Source: Solea solea
Lineage: Eukaryota > Chordata > Actinopteri > Pleuronectiformes > Soleidae
Reading direction: 5' to 3'
Assembly (NCBI RefSeq): GCF_958295425.1
Contig: NC_081153.1
Location: forward strand, 2,638,419-2,702,418
DNA length: 64,000 nt
Position 1 is the stretch's first letter; each line of letters starts with the position of its first letter. The position numbers and the translations under genes were made by a program. Below are positions 11,263 through 23,973 of the stretch, one piece after another. Below the pieces are notes generated by a model. The model was not told the origin of the DNA. It did not search any database and worked only from the letters and a program-made list of their open reading frames with translations.

Positions 11263-13258
11263 TCTATGGAATTAGATTTTTGTCCTAATTCCACTCGTTT
11301 TCCCCCCGACAAATTATTCTGTAAGAATCTAACGTTTGTCAGATTATATTTGAGATATTTTACAAACAAGTTCCAGACGGACAGCGACTCCAAACTTGTG
11401 TCTACTGTACATCTGGTCTGTTGAGCTGTCGCTCCGAAACACAGTAGCCAATCAGCAGGCAGCTTACTAAGCCCCGCCCACGGACAGAATCGCAAACAAA
11501 AAGAAACAGGGAGCGTGTAATATTTACACATATCTAATTCCGTATTGTTTCGACCTGCAAAGACAAGAGTGTTGACCACTACTGTCGTTTTAATTTGAAG
11601 CCTTTGTGTCCTGGCTTTATTCATTTTGGTCCAGAATTGTATTTTATTTATTTACAGCAGCAAGATCAATAAACTCAGAGCAGGCAAAAAACACTTTATT
11701 TCCACTTGGCCTGATTGTATTTATCTTATTATTAGCAGGGGCCAGTTAAATGTAGCGGTTAACTTGAGAAACAACAACATTCTTTTATTTACAGCTGTCT
11801 TTTCACTTTAGACTGACTGACGAGTGATGTGCATTGATTTTGGAAATGTGACTCTTGGGTTTTTGCCTCAAGAAATTGTATCGTTGAATTTTGGTTCAAG
11901 GATGAAAAGAAATGAGGAAAAGAGTATCGTGTTACACTGTGATTGTGACAAAAGCCTCTCTTATTAGCCTGTGCAGAAAACTCAAAAATGTGTCACAAAG
12001 TGCCAACAAGAAAGCAAGAAAATGATCCAATCAAACAGGAAAAGGTCTTGTTCCTCCCAGGTGATTGGATTATGATACCATCTGTTGAAAGAGAACAGCG
12101 TCTCGCCTCCATACATCAGTTCTCACAGATAAAGGCAAAAACAACAACCCCCGTGATGTTGCTCTAAAGAAAACACATGACCGTGTACTTGTGTATTCCT
12201 CAGTCATCTGTCTTGGTCTTAAGTTTCTCAGAGTATCTCGGTGTCATTTATTCAGCTTCTCTTGCCAGCATATTTTCTGAGAGCTCCACAAGCTGGAATT
12301 TGCCGAGGCTTTTTCAGCTGCAGGGGTTGAAATAGTACTCGTGTTATCAGAGTGCGGATGCCAGACACTTGGCCCCATGCATCAAGTTGAAGTATCGCTA
12401 CTCTGCGTTACGCTTGACAAATGTTTTTTGTGTTATTTTGATCCTCCTGATCTTTGCTTTTTAATAAACTCTGTTTCCCTCTGCCAGGTTATAATCTGAG
12501 CAACTACTGTAATCTGCAATGGAAATGAAATTCAATAAAATAAAAAAACTGACTTGTACTTGACCGTGTTTGCTTACACTGAGCAGAGTCATGGGGTCGA
12601 GCCCTTTCTCACACTGGAACTCATAAATATGTGCATCTCATTTCCACTGATCTTCATCACCAGATGGAAAGTTCACACAATAACAGCTGGGTGGGTTTGA
12701 ACTTTGTTCTTTAACACTAAACACTGAGTACACTTAGTGTTGATCTCTTTTATTTTGCAGATATGCTTATAATATTAAAAATGAAACTCAGTTCCCTGCT
12801 GATGAAGCCTCCACACTTAGGGCTGAGCTAATGGTCTCGATATAAATCACATTCATATTTCTGTCAAACTTAGTTTCCCCTTTACTCTGAAGTGAAATGT
12901 AAACATAGGAAAAGGTCATTTTCTTATCAGTGGGTAGTGAGTGGATAGAAACACCCGCAATCCTGATGGAAGAGCCGCTGTTGGAGGCGGAGCCAATGTC
13001 TGTTGAATATCGAACATGAAACTAACTTCACTGCAGTTTTACCATTGACACGCTCTTGCTTCAGGTGTGTTTGTGTTGTGTGTGGCCGCGCTAATGAAAA
13101 CATCAGCACACGTGCCGCCCCCTGCTTGTCACATGACGTAGCTGCAGCTATTCCAGCCACATGATTGGTTCAAAGCACCGTGTCTCTCATTGTCATTGGC
13201 TACTTGGGTTGTCTGTCAAAACATGGAGTTCTATCGAAGTTCTATCGAGAATATCGCG

Positions 13259-13372
<114 letters not shown>

Positions 13373-14296
13373 GGAAGTGAATTTTACTGCTCAAGAAAAC
13401 CCTGGTCATTCAGCAGTTTAAAAAAAAAAAAAAAAAAAACTTTTGTCCCCGCCCACCACAGCACTGCCACTGTATACACACAAGCGCTCCCTCAGTTAGG
13501 TGTGATGGTGTTGACCTTGACTGAGCCCATTCTCAGACAAAGGAAGCAGCAAATGTGAAGGATAAAGCGGTAGAAAATGGATGGAAAACGCAAAATAATA
13601 ACAACAAGAGAAATCACCAAAACTTTAACATTCACACCAGAAAGAGTCAGGAAGGAGAAGTTTGTGGGGTTCATCCTGTGGGCACCATAATTATCTGCAC
13701 TAACTTATCCAATTTCATTTTGATCACAGTAATGGGATTCGACTCGATTGAATGTGAATAAATTGTTAAGTTGCTTCATTCGCTGTGTTATGTCGACAAA
13801 AAAGAAAATAATTCCAAGGCGAAAAAAACAAATTACAGCTCTTTTCAGACGAAATGAAGAAGCAATTAGAGAAGTTTTCTCAAGGAAATTGTCACTGAAT
13901 CACATTTGCAACATAGAAAAGTATAATTACATTACTGTCGTGAGTCATAAGTTTGACCCACGCGAACAATTTCAGTCATTTCTTAGTTAGATGCAGCTTC
14001 TTTATTACTGTATCTGCAATATTTTCCTGCCCATTACAACCTATTTAGGTTAATACGACGACAAGGACGGCGCCGCAGAGAACACATGCGGAGAAGTGCC
14101 ATCTTTCAAGGACCCACTATACTCTGAATGGATTATTGTGTCTAGAGGATTTTGCTCATGTGCACTGCATGTGTAGGTTTCCATGGCCGACGGCGCTAAG
14201 CCTCCACACAAACAGAAACAGAAGTTAAGTGTCATATTTTGATTGTCCTCATCACTTTCCTACATTTGCAGAGTTCAAATTGCAGTAGAAGATGAC

Positions 14297-14319
14297 GCAC
14301 ACACACACACACACACACA
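14297..14319. repeat. CA tract
   Basis: About eleven CA units. Confidence 0.9.
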
Positions 14320-15239
14320 TATGGCATCATTACATTTAATTCCTCTCCGATGGGATTAGCCGCAGGTAAGACATAAGATCTCCGTGCACCTAATGAATTA
14401 CGTGAAATAAGATTTGGCCGCAGTCATAGAAACCGTTCTGCCAAGAACAGATCGAGGAGTAATAGCATTTCTGTTATTGTGTTTGCTAACAAATGGATTC
14501 AGGGACATTTGATAGTGATACATCTCCAGGCTATAAACCCAGTGGATTATGATGACCAAAAACAGTGGAGATAAAAATACTCTGCCCATATGTTATGTTA
14601 CTATGTTCTGTCTTTTTGTCGGAAAACAAGAGAGAGGAGTGACATTTTCTCCTGCTGAACACATTTTTTTGGCCCATAGCAAAAAAACCAGAGAATGCTG
14701 GGAACACGCATGAGTGGATGCTAAGCAGTGATAAATGAAGGCAACAAACGTGAACAAGAAACATCACTTTGTCATTTCACTGATGAATACAAGAGCCTAT
14801 TTGTTAGCACTCGATGGAGAACACTTGTCCTGGGATGGTGATAGAGTATTCAGATAACTCATTCGGCTTCTAATTTGCAGCAGTGTTGTTAGATTTATCA
14901 TCTGGCAGAGGCTGGAGGTCTGTTTTCTACCCCCCTCCCCCTACTCAAGTACACAGGTGCAGATGTCGGGGTTTACAACTGCGACAATGATGCGAAACAG
15001 CTGGTGGAGAAGTCATTCTCTACGACCTCCATGCATTTGAATTGCAACCTCTGAATAAACCTGTCACATGTGATTAGGTGTGGGCTGTTGGGGCAATTTT
15101 CCAGCACGGGGGCACCATCTCTCCGCCTTCTATCTGATAAATATGCAATGTGGATGTTGGATTCCTGAGGAAACTTGCTCTGACAGTGCGCTGAGAGACG
15201 CTCTCGGCTAATGCACAAAGGCTTGAAGTCTAAAGCCAT

Positions 15240-15590
15240 TTATCCGTCGTGGTACAGTTCAGTCTGGAACGGTTTGGAACAGTAAAGTCCTGGGTCAGGT
15301 TTCTGCTTGGTTTGTGTCTGTTTGTCTCAACAAGACGTCAAGCTTTGTATGAGAGTAGACTGAATGCGCTGAAGAAACACTTGTCGCTTTTCTGACGCCC
15401 ATCGGCTGACTGTCGTAGGTCTAGCTCCACCCATACCTTACCATACCACCCATACTCTGTTAACCCCAAGGGAAGGAACGATTGCGGCTATTGGTTATTT
15501 TGGTACGATTCCTTAGGGAATTGCAAAAAAAATACACACCGTACTGAACCGGAACGTTCCGTTCAGTGGAAACACGTCATGACGAATTCG
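15240..15590. repeat. diverged repeat with GGAACGGTT / AACGTTCCG ends
   Basis: The left edge (GGTACAGTTCAGTCTGGAAC) and right edge (GAACCGGAACGTTCCGTTCA, then GTGGAAACACG) are inverted relatives, and the middle carries GGTACGATTCCTTAGGGAAT. A related fragment at 24655-24860 (GTTTCCACCAAGCGGAACGG, AGGAATCGTACCAAAATAAC) is in the opposite orientation. It looks like an old palindromic MITE. Confidence 0.5.
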
Positions 15591-17397
15591 TCTTTGGCCG
15601 TAAGGCTACGCATGAAAGCCATAAAACCAGATCTCAATAAGGACTTCAATGAGAAATTCACACTAAAATTCTTGATGTATCTGTTTGACTTTGGATCGTT
15701 GAAATTGGCATTTTAAATTTAAAAAATAATTTATAGGTGTGTATAAATGACATCGTAGTTCTATAAACACGTCATCAACTGTCCTGTCTAAACATATAAC
15801 TTGATACAATGTTGTATTTCTGCTCCTGGTCTCTCTCCTCTGTCCCCCATTTTTTTCCTTTCACCCCAACCTGTCTTGGCAGATGGCTGCGCATCTTTTC
15901 TTCTGTCTTCTGTTTTTTTCTCTCCACTGATGCCTAGTGTTTGCTCATTATGTGAATTGCTCTCCATGATGTCAGGTGACTTTGGTTTTCTATGGTCTGA
16001 CAGGCGGCGAGTTGAGTTGACATTTACAACCATCAAAATGAGGAATTATAGGTCCTGAAGTTGTTTTCTTATTTATTGATTTTCCTACATTTGCTTGGAG
16101 ACAATGGCGAGGTTCTGCAAAATGCTGCAACAGTGGACGATGCTGTGACAAGGTTTACGATCACTGAGAGGATTTAAAAATGCATGGGACTATAAAGACG
16201 AATGAGAGACCGTGAACTCTGGAGGAGGCATCATTTCTTATTGATCAGCTAGAACAGGCACGGACTGCTCCGTTGTTACGAGACAGCACCGTCTGCGCTG
16301 CATCCAAACTGGCTTTGTTGTGACCAAAATGAAGTCATTTGAAGTCTCCAGACTGTTAAAAGTGTCCAGATCTCACTCTGGTGTCGAGCAAAGGCTGTAT
16401 TATCACACGCTGCAGCTGATCCCTGAGAAATGACACGACCACGCATTATTTAACAATATAATATTCACTGTCCTTTAGAGTGTCTGTCTCTAAACCAACA
16501 CGGAGTAGAACTTAAATTGTTTAAATCCGTATCATTTTATATATAATGATAACAAGCTTTACTTAAAATCTGGCAATTGTCATCAATTCTACAACAACAA
16601 ACAAACGGATCTACAACAATTCAAAGAAAACAAATTCATAATAGTATGTCAGTCAAAATGGGATTTAGGTGATTAAAGGGGTTAAAAGATTAGCTTTATG
16701 GATTTAGGGATTAGTTTAATGAGCCATATTCCTAATTTATCCGTAAACATGATATTTACATCATAAAAAATATACGCTCATTGGCCACATTTGAGTGTAA
16801 AAGTCCACATTTCAACAGTAAATGCTAATATTTTAAGTTTCTAACATGGTCACAATCACCTGCTGTAGTTTTGACTTGCATTTGTGTAAATGAATGGGAA
16901 GTTTAACAATAACAGAGCAGTAGTTTAAGCCCCTGACATCTGTCTCCACCAAATCAATGAAGCAATCGTGTCAGAGAGAAGTGGACAGAGGCCTTTCAAG
17001 AGACTTTTGTGGTCAAATTAAGCCATCAAAGTTTGTGCCCTTCAGTTTACTAATGGGCTGAATTTCAACCACGGTATCACAAAGCCAGTTATTGCTGTTC
17101 TATTGTTGCCGGTCCAGTAAATCTGACGTCTGTTTTTCTGTAACGCTGTAAAATACAGTATATTTACACCAAGTAAAAGAGAGTTCTCAGCAGAGAAAAT
17201 CTCCCAAATGTCTAAGAATTAGCTCTGTCACAGATGATGAGCTCAGAGAAATGTTAGCTGTCGGAGAGAAAATGATAATGTGACTGAGATAAGAATAGAA
17301 AATCGCTTTAGAAAGTCACTCGGCTGACGAGGAGCCACTGGGAAAGTGGATTTCCTACCAGGATTTTTTTATATGGCGCTCTCTAAATAACACTCAC

Positions 17398-17578
17398 ATA
17401 TTCTCCATATGTGTCCTGGACAAGGGGAGGAGCTGGCCGGTACCCTGCAGCTGGTGGGGCACCTCTGGCTCTCTGCACCCCCCTCCCTCTGGAGGCCGGA
17501 GGCCGGCTGAGTGGGGCTCCTCTGGGTGCTGCTCCTCGGGGCACTGCTGCGTGCAGGGAAGGAACTCCTCCTCGACTC
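17398..17578 (-). CDS. khdrbs3: khdrbs3 exon 6 (RG/proline-rich linker)
   Basis: This is a 181-bp exon: one base finishing an Arg codon, then 60 codons. It reads [20 protein letters not shown], then [20 protein letters not shown], then [20 protein letters not shown]. It matches the family's RG-box/proline-rich region, with RGRG and RARG motifs followed by the conserved GYRP..PP...TYGEY block that starts the tyrosine-rich tail. This low-complexity linker is the most divergent part of the protein relative to remembered human sequence, as expected. It is GC-rich (about 70%) and stands out from its AT-rich surroundings, giving long antisense open frames that are not real. The acceptor is CTTGTGTCAG and the donor is TAT|GTGAGT. 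Confidence 0.96.
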
Positions 17579-18323
17579 CTGACACAAGAAGACACAAACA
17601 TCCGCAGCAGGTTGAGATGAAAGAGCAAAACAACATTTTCTTTTTTAAAATATTCTGTTAATTAAAGTGAGAAACAGACACGTGCAAACACATGAATAAG
17701 ATGCATCGACATCCAGAGGAGTCAGAAATGACAGAATTACAAGGATACTATTATATTTCATGAGTGTGGCGGTGTCCACTCTATATTTCTTGTCTTTATG
17801 ATGAGGTGCTGGAGTTTATTATGTTTATAGCTCTTCTACTTCCACTCCATGAAATGATTTCCTACATCGGCCGGCGTGACTTGACGGTGACTTTGACACA
17901 TTGAGCGTCAGGTTATATGTGTGTGTAGGTGGAGAGAGAGACGGGCACAGCGAGGATGGAGGGCAGCTTTTTCCTCCTGTCGAGAATCCAGTGAGTCACA
18001 CATCCATTACTAAAGAAACACAGCACACATTTCTTGTGGCTGAATGGCTTTGTTGTCGATTAAGGAACATGTAGATGAAGAGGCTTCTGGCAGTTCAGTG
18101 ATTGATGTTTTACACTTTTGTGTGTTTGTGAACATTCAGATGTTTTCTGGTTTTTGAAAAATACGACAGAAACCGAACAAAGGACATTTTTACAGACAAA
18201 AAAAACAACTGCTTCACATAGTCATAAGTATAGCATAGAAAATATTGATATGGCATTATACAGGGTTTTAGGTAGCGCATTTCATTGTAACGGCCTGCTA
18301 CATTATAATTTGCAGGCATTACG

Positions 18324-18703
18324 TTGAAGGAAAACTCCCCTGATTTGCATTTAGCTTTGTATTACTAGAATAGGGGAAGTATTTTTGGAAAATGGTGATT
18401 CCCAAACTCAGTTTCTCCCGAGGCGAAAGATATCTTCATTCTTTTTTCTTTGTTACGTGCTCACCAGTGACACTTGGTCCGAGGCTTGAAACTGCAAAGC
18501 TAACTCCGCAATTTTTAGACCCACTGATAGGGGGCGGGACCTCATTCCCAGAATGTAAACAGTGTCCGCCATCTTTGCTAACAGTTACGCCAACAGATAT
18601 TTCTCAACTCAGGGGAAACTGAGGTTGAGAAGCACAATTTTTCAAAAATGCTACTATTCAAGTAATACAATGATAAATGCAAATCTGTGAGTTATTCCTT
18701 TAA
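18324..18703. mobile_element. long-inverted-repeat (foldback-type) element
   Basis: The left arm starts TTGAAGGAAAACTC, then GATTTGCATTTAGC and TTGTATTACTAGAATAG. The reverse complement of the right end reads TTTAAAGGAATAACTC, then GATTTGCATTTATC and TTGTATTACTTGAATAG. Similarity continues about 100 bases inward through CTCAGTTTC and GATATCT/AATATCT. The arms make up roughly half the element, and no coding capacity remains. Superfamily is uncertain. Confidence 0.7.
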
Positions 18704-18945
18704 ATAGGGGGGCGTTACATTTAGACGTTAGATGTTTTAGCATAGCGCCCAGTGTGTGTCAGTAGCGTGCCGATTTCCTTGCTGTGACGTGTCGTGTGTG
18801 TGGCTACTGTGATCTAATCATGCCAGTGTAACCAAGCGTGCGGGTCGCCAGACAATAAATAGGCAAACATCAACAAACGGGACGAGATGCGACTTAGCCG
18901 GTAGCAGTAGCCACCGCTTCCCACTCATATTTTTTATCATCAGCG

Positions 18946-19030
18946 TAACAGGGGTGTCAAACTCAGTCACAGATGGGGTCGAAATCAAAAACGGTGTCCA
19001 AGTCGAGGGCCAGATGAGGTCAAATAACCA
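18946..19030. mobile_element. hAT-type element end (one side only)
   Basis: CAGGGGTGTCAAACTCA followed by GAGGGCCAGATGAGG resembles one terminus of the hAT-derived MITEs also seen at 2834-3120. A matching far end was not identified, so this is a truncated or solo end. Confidence 0.45.
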
Positions 19031-22000
19031 AAACCTTGGACAAACGATTTTCCATTGTCCGTTTCCATCTGTCCTGCCTGATTTCGTCTGCTGTATTTCA
19101 GTGGAACAGCACATCGATGTATGAAGCTAAACGACAGGGAGCCAAATACAAATGAGGGGCTTAGCCCCCTTATAACCCCCCTCTGGTTCCGGCTCTGTGT
19201 TTTCAAAGTCCACATTTAATGGTACTAATTGTTACATCTGTGGAAAAAAAGCTGGAAAGACATAACATGTAATCTCTCGGGCTGAACCTGTGGCGTAGAA
19301 CAAGAGCAGTGGAAGTCTGCCAACCACAACCACGAAAACAGTCTGTTACACCAGCAACTAACACACGCGCAGTATCGCATCGTGACATTTCATTCATCAT
19401 GCTGAGAAGTGATAAAACTCTCCGCACATGAATCAGTAATCTATGAATTCGATGACGCGAAGGCAGGTTTCATTCCTACAGCTGTCTTGAATTAGCAACC
19501 CTTCAGCCAATAGGAAAATAACATTTCCTGTTGCTGGGGAAAGTCCGAAAAATAGGTTTCCCGCTGCAAGTACTTGTTGCACGAAGGCGCAGGAACGCAC
19601 ATGAATGCAGTGAATGTGTGCACGGTCAGGTAATCACTTCTTTTATGATTAAAGTTTGAAGTGTAAAGAGTATGAACTTCATGACCCTTTATGCTTGAAT
19701 CAGGAGTGAGGGTAAAGTCAAGAATGCAAACACTGCACTTTCTTCTTTCCTTTGTTCGACAAGTGTTGACATATCACTCTGTGATCGCCTTAAAGGTATT
19801 GATTTCCACACACTCGTCAACGGGACATTATCAATATTGCAAATCTTATCGTGCGTTGGCCCCGTGAAGCCTGTACACGTAGCAGTCGTGCACGTTTCTG
19901 CTCGTCTCACCCTCCAATGTCAAGGTAAACAAACATGGTCCTTTACAGAGGAACGAGCCGCTGTGAGATAACTGATCTGTACAGTCATCTCCACCAATTA
20001 ACACCAAACCCCACAGTCAAAGCTGCTGTGTAGTCAAAATGGAGGCGGTGTCGAGCTGGGAATCAAAGGCAGTCTGACCTTGTGGTTTGGAGAAATGTCA
20101 TTTCGCCTGAGCTTTTCTTTAAAAAAGCAGTTAAATGATCTGAAGCAGCAGCAGAATTGCTCTGCGGGTCATTTCTTTTTTTCTATGCTTCCCATTTCAT
20201 CTGTGCTGCATGCGCCGCGTTGGCAGGGGCATCGCAAAGTTGAGGGTAGAAGGACAAGAAAAGGAAACATCTGATTTTTTGAATAACGAGGACAGTGATG
20301 AATAGATGTTTACTTGATAGGGAAATGAGGCCACCCCTCGAGCAGAGAAGAAAAAGAGTTCAGTTTTTTTGAGTTTGTTCTCCTTTAAGAGCTCAGCTTC
20401 TCTTCCAGCAGCAGTGATTCTAGTCAAAGTCGAGTCAAAGAGACGCTGCAGAGTCTCCGTTGAGCAGCGGTGCTAATCAACATCAAGCACATAAGCTACT
20501 TCCTGTGCAGGAGCCGCCGGGACCTCAGTCAGTCCTGTCGCTCTCACATTAGGTAAATTACAGCTAATTAAAGAGCACTTTTATTCTGACTCAAAACAAA
20601 CGGCGTCTCTGTGTGACCTTGTTTATCTGAGAATCTAATGAAAGACTACAAAAGAACAAACAAACAATGGTGTTTATTTGTTGTTTTTTTTTAATGCACA
20701 CGAGTGTTAAAGTCCTCTAATGGCCATGAGTGTGTTTATTTGGAGTCTTGTGGGATCTCAGAGGAGAAGGAATTAGCGTGGGTGCACAGCGATAGAAGGG
20801 AGGTGAGCTCGTGCTCATTTACATATAAAGACTTATGTTTATTGACACTAGTCACTGCATAATGGTACATGTATTTACTGTTACTGTTGTTTTTCATGCT
20901 CCCTAATGAGCCGCCGAGCTTATTTCACTACAGATGTATCCTGTTGTTGAGTCTTGAAGCTGGAGTGGCAACATTCTTTTTGCCATTGTTTGAACAATCA
21001 TTCCATAATAACCTTTTAGCATAATAATAATAATACATCCCACAATTTCAAGCATCGGACTTTGCTGGATTTGAAGAACGACCTCATTCAAAGCATTTAA
21101 ATTGCTACACATAGTTTTTTTGTTTGTTTGTTTGTTTGTTTGTGAGAGAAATTGGACATGATGGTCTCTGGGCAGTGTTTGATGGTGGATCTGTTTTAGC
21201 CGAGTTAAACAACCCACAATGCTGAACTTAACAGTTCCACATTGCTCGGCTTTGATTCTTGTGTCAGACGTCTCTTCCTGTGACGACACTCTGACCAATC
21301 AGTGGCAGGTACTAAAAAAAGGACCTGGTACCAGGTACTATGCTAGTGGACCCAGCTTTGGCCTTGAGGAATCCTGGCATTTATGTCACCTCTTAACAGG
21401 TCAATGCTCTTTCTTTTTTTCCTGCTCACTGTAACTGTGCTGCAGCAAACAGAAAAAAACACTTGTATAGACTATAATTGGACCACAGATTTCCCCATTT
21501 CTGAATCCAAAAACCACACGCTGACCAGTTTGTGTTTAATTAATGTTGCTTGCACGGAGCGCTGCTGTTCTACAGGACAGTAAATGTCATGTGGAAACTA
21601 ATCAGGTGCAGCAGACGGGGTAACAAGAAGAGGAAAGAAAATAACTTCATGTTTATTACAAATTGAATAAAGAAAAATATTCTATTTTTGTAATAGTGTA
21701 ATGGTGAAGAACTGGGAATGAGTGAATATATTAATGGAGCAAGGCCAGCGTTGCAACAGTCCTTATAATTAGTGCGATAGTTCTTTCTAAATCAACTTCT
21801 TATGAAAGAGAGAAGAAAAAGATTTTGACAGCTCAGTCCATGCAAACCAGAAATCATCAGCTTTAGATGTATTTCATCTCTGGTCCAGTTTGTTTCTCTT
21901 GCTTTCTTTGTTGTACAGAACACAGAACGTTAAGCTCATTAAGCAGCCAGACATTTGCATATTTGCACAGGGCAACTTTAACAAAAAAAGAAAAAGAAAA

Positions 22001-22183
22001 GATATCAGCCACACTTTGGTGTTGTAGTTTTATGCCAATCATCTGTGGGTTTCTTCTCTTCTTTGTAATTCCAGCTGAGGTCTGCACACTGTCAGCATAG
22101 TTTGGAATATCAGGGCTCATTTTCCTGCCTTCAGACGCCGCGAAGCTGCCATTCATTCTTGTAGAAAATGAGAAACAACTTCT

Positions 22184-22204
22184 ACACACACACACACACA
22201 CACA
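22184..22204. repeat. CA tract
   Basis: About ten CA units, then GAGGGAGGGAGAGG. Confidence 0.9.
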
Positions 22205-23833
22205 GAGGGAGGGAGAGGAAGATAACTCATCACATTAGACAGGAAGTCTTTGTCTGGTTTCTTTGAAGTTGTATCAGTCCTGTATCACTCTGTGCTGGTA
22301 CATTATGAGACACTTTGCTCTCTGTCAGTCAGCCCAGACCAGCGAGGCTTAAATAACAACAGGCTTCTCACAAACGGCTGTAACAACAATTCAGCTCCGA
22401 CTCTGTGGTGTCAGCTGACATTTAACTAAATCATAATAGAAGAGTAGTTATTAATATTGGCAAATATCTATAATGGTTTGGGAGCAGGGAGTCGCACTTG
22501 TTTAAATAAAGTTGTAAAGTTGTTGTTTAATTATTCAGGATGTAACAGCGCTCGTCTTCTGTCTTTGTGTGTAAATGAATCTTATGAACGCGCTGATCAC
22601 ACCTCTCCCTCTCTTTACTTACTTTTTTTTCCTCTCATATCAAATGTAAACGCAGCACAGTGCAGCTTTTGTTTCGCCGCCTTAATAAATAATAATGTTG
22701 CTTAAGTCATTTTAATGGGGAACTGAATTTTAACAAGATGGAATAGAACCTCTGAGTATCAGGCCCAGCGAGGTCAAGAGAAATGCTGAGTCAGTCAGTT
22801 GAAAACACTTAATTTATGATTAGTTTTGGGAATAATTCAACCCTTTGTCGTTTGATTGGACCGATCAAAACTCCCTGTTTCTCTCTGCTTTGAGGGACAC
22901 ACTGACCACCTCCACTCCCTTTGTCCTCTTAGTTGAAGTACATTTAAAATATCTCATTAAACTCTCACACCAAAATATCAAAATAGAATAAATATGGACG
23001 CAAACAAGCGAGATGATATTTAGTGATGTGGATGATGCAACGTACCTAAAACAGTGTTCTATTAACCATGGAGATCAGTGAAACCCCTGAAGCATACATT
23101 GACAATGATGAGGAACGACAATTACCAAAGCTGTAATGGTATATAAGCTCTACTAATAGTTGTTAGCACGTCATTCTGAGTCTTCCCACCGTTCATTGTT
23201 CTCTTTAAGCTGCGGAGCGTAAAAATCAGCGCGCTCGTCAGTACCCGCCTGAGTCCCGCTACGTTTGTGTGACTTACGTCTCATTCTGCTTTGTTTCCCG
23301 GCTTCTGGCAACGAGCACAGGCGTCCCATTCATGCTGCTTGTTCACTGAGAGCGCGCTCCTGCAGGGCAGTCCCAGGATCAGTGCAGGAGCTGACTGTGT
23401 AATGAGCTGTCGCCTTGGTAAATCAGGAGCCAGTACATTACGCCGGCTGCCAACATTTGCACTGAAACGTTTCGGAAAATCCGGCCCCAATCCCGGTCGT
23501 TTAAGCATTTTCAACAAACAACCAGATTCACTGACTCACAATGACGGGAACGTCTCTGTTCACAAAAAGAGAATTTTTATTGTGACATGGACGGGGATAT
23601 ATTACTCGTATTATCGCACGAGACGCGAGCGACCGTAAATGTGCTCTAACTCTAAATGACACCATTAACTCTGAAACTGCAACGAGACACCGCACACGTC
23701 CGTTTACAGAAAGCAAAGAACAAACACCGTCTTCCCAGTAGCTTCTCCAACTGTAAATAATACCGGATCCCCAGCTGAACCACGGCGTACATATACAACA
23801 CACACACACACGTGCTTGGGAGTGCGGACTCAC

Positions 23834-23973
23834 CTGGGAGGCCCAGGAACAGGTGTCCCTCTTGTACGGGTGACTGACTTGCCCCTCACTGATGGCACCT
23901 TGGCGTCCTCCGAGCCTCCGTTCAGGTACGTGAGCTCCTGCAGCTGGGCCTGTCTGATCTCATCATTGTAATC
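23834..23973 (-). CDS. khdrbs3: khdrbs3 exon 5 (QUA2 and first RG-rich segment)
   Basis: This is a 140-bp exon of 46 codons plus AG, the first two bases of an Arg codon finished by exon 6. It begins [20 protein letters not shown] (the QUA2 region, which extends the RNA-binding surface) and continues [19 protein letters not shown], then TPVPGPP. The latter part begins the arginine/glycine- and proline-rich tail, a substrate class for arginine methylation in this family. The acceptor is CTGTGTGCAG and the donor is CAG|GTGAGT, a strong site. The exon is flanked at close range on both sides by TG repeats in the sense direction (about 20-40 nt after the donor and 27-55 nt before the acceptor). The minus-strand open frame continues past the donor only to a stop a few bases on. 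Confidence 0.97.

Larger units (their letters stand above)
17579..23833 (-). other. khdrbs3: khdrbs3 intron 5
   Basis: This is a 6,255-bp intron, GTGAGT to GTGTCAG. It contains a long-TIR element (18324-18703), a hAT-type end (CAGGGGTGTCAAACTC at about 18948), a remnant around 21280-21400 with paired GGTACCAGGTACT-like motifs, a TTTG tract (21117-21142) and a CA tract (22184-22204). The rest is unremarkable AT-rich intron. Confidence 0.9.

Noticed and set aside
13748..13990. 80-codon plus-strand frame rich in Lys/Arg (KKKIIPRRKKQ)
   Set aside because: No recognisable family, no splice or promoter context; composition consistent with AT-rich intron.
17369..17636. Other minus and plus frames over exon 6
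   Set aside because: They are shadows of the GC-rich RG/Pro exon; only the frame giving SRGG...TYGEY joins exons 5 and 7.
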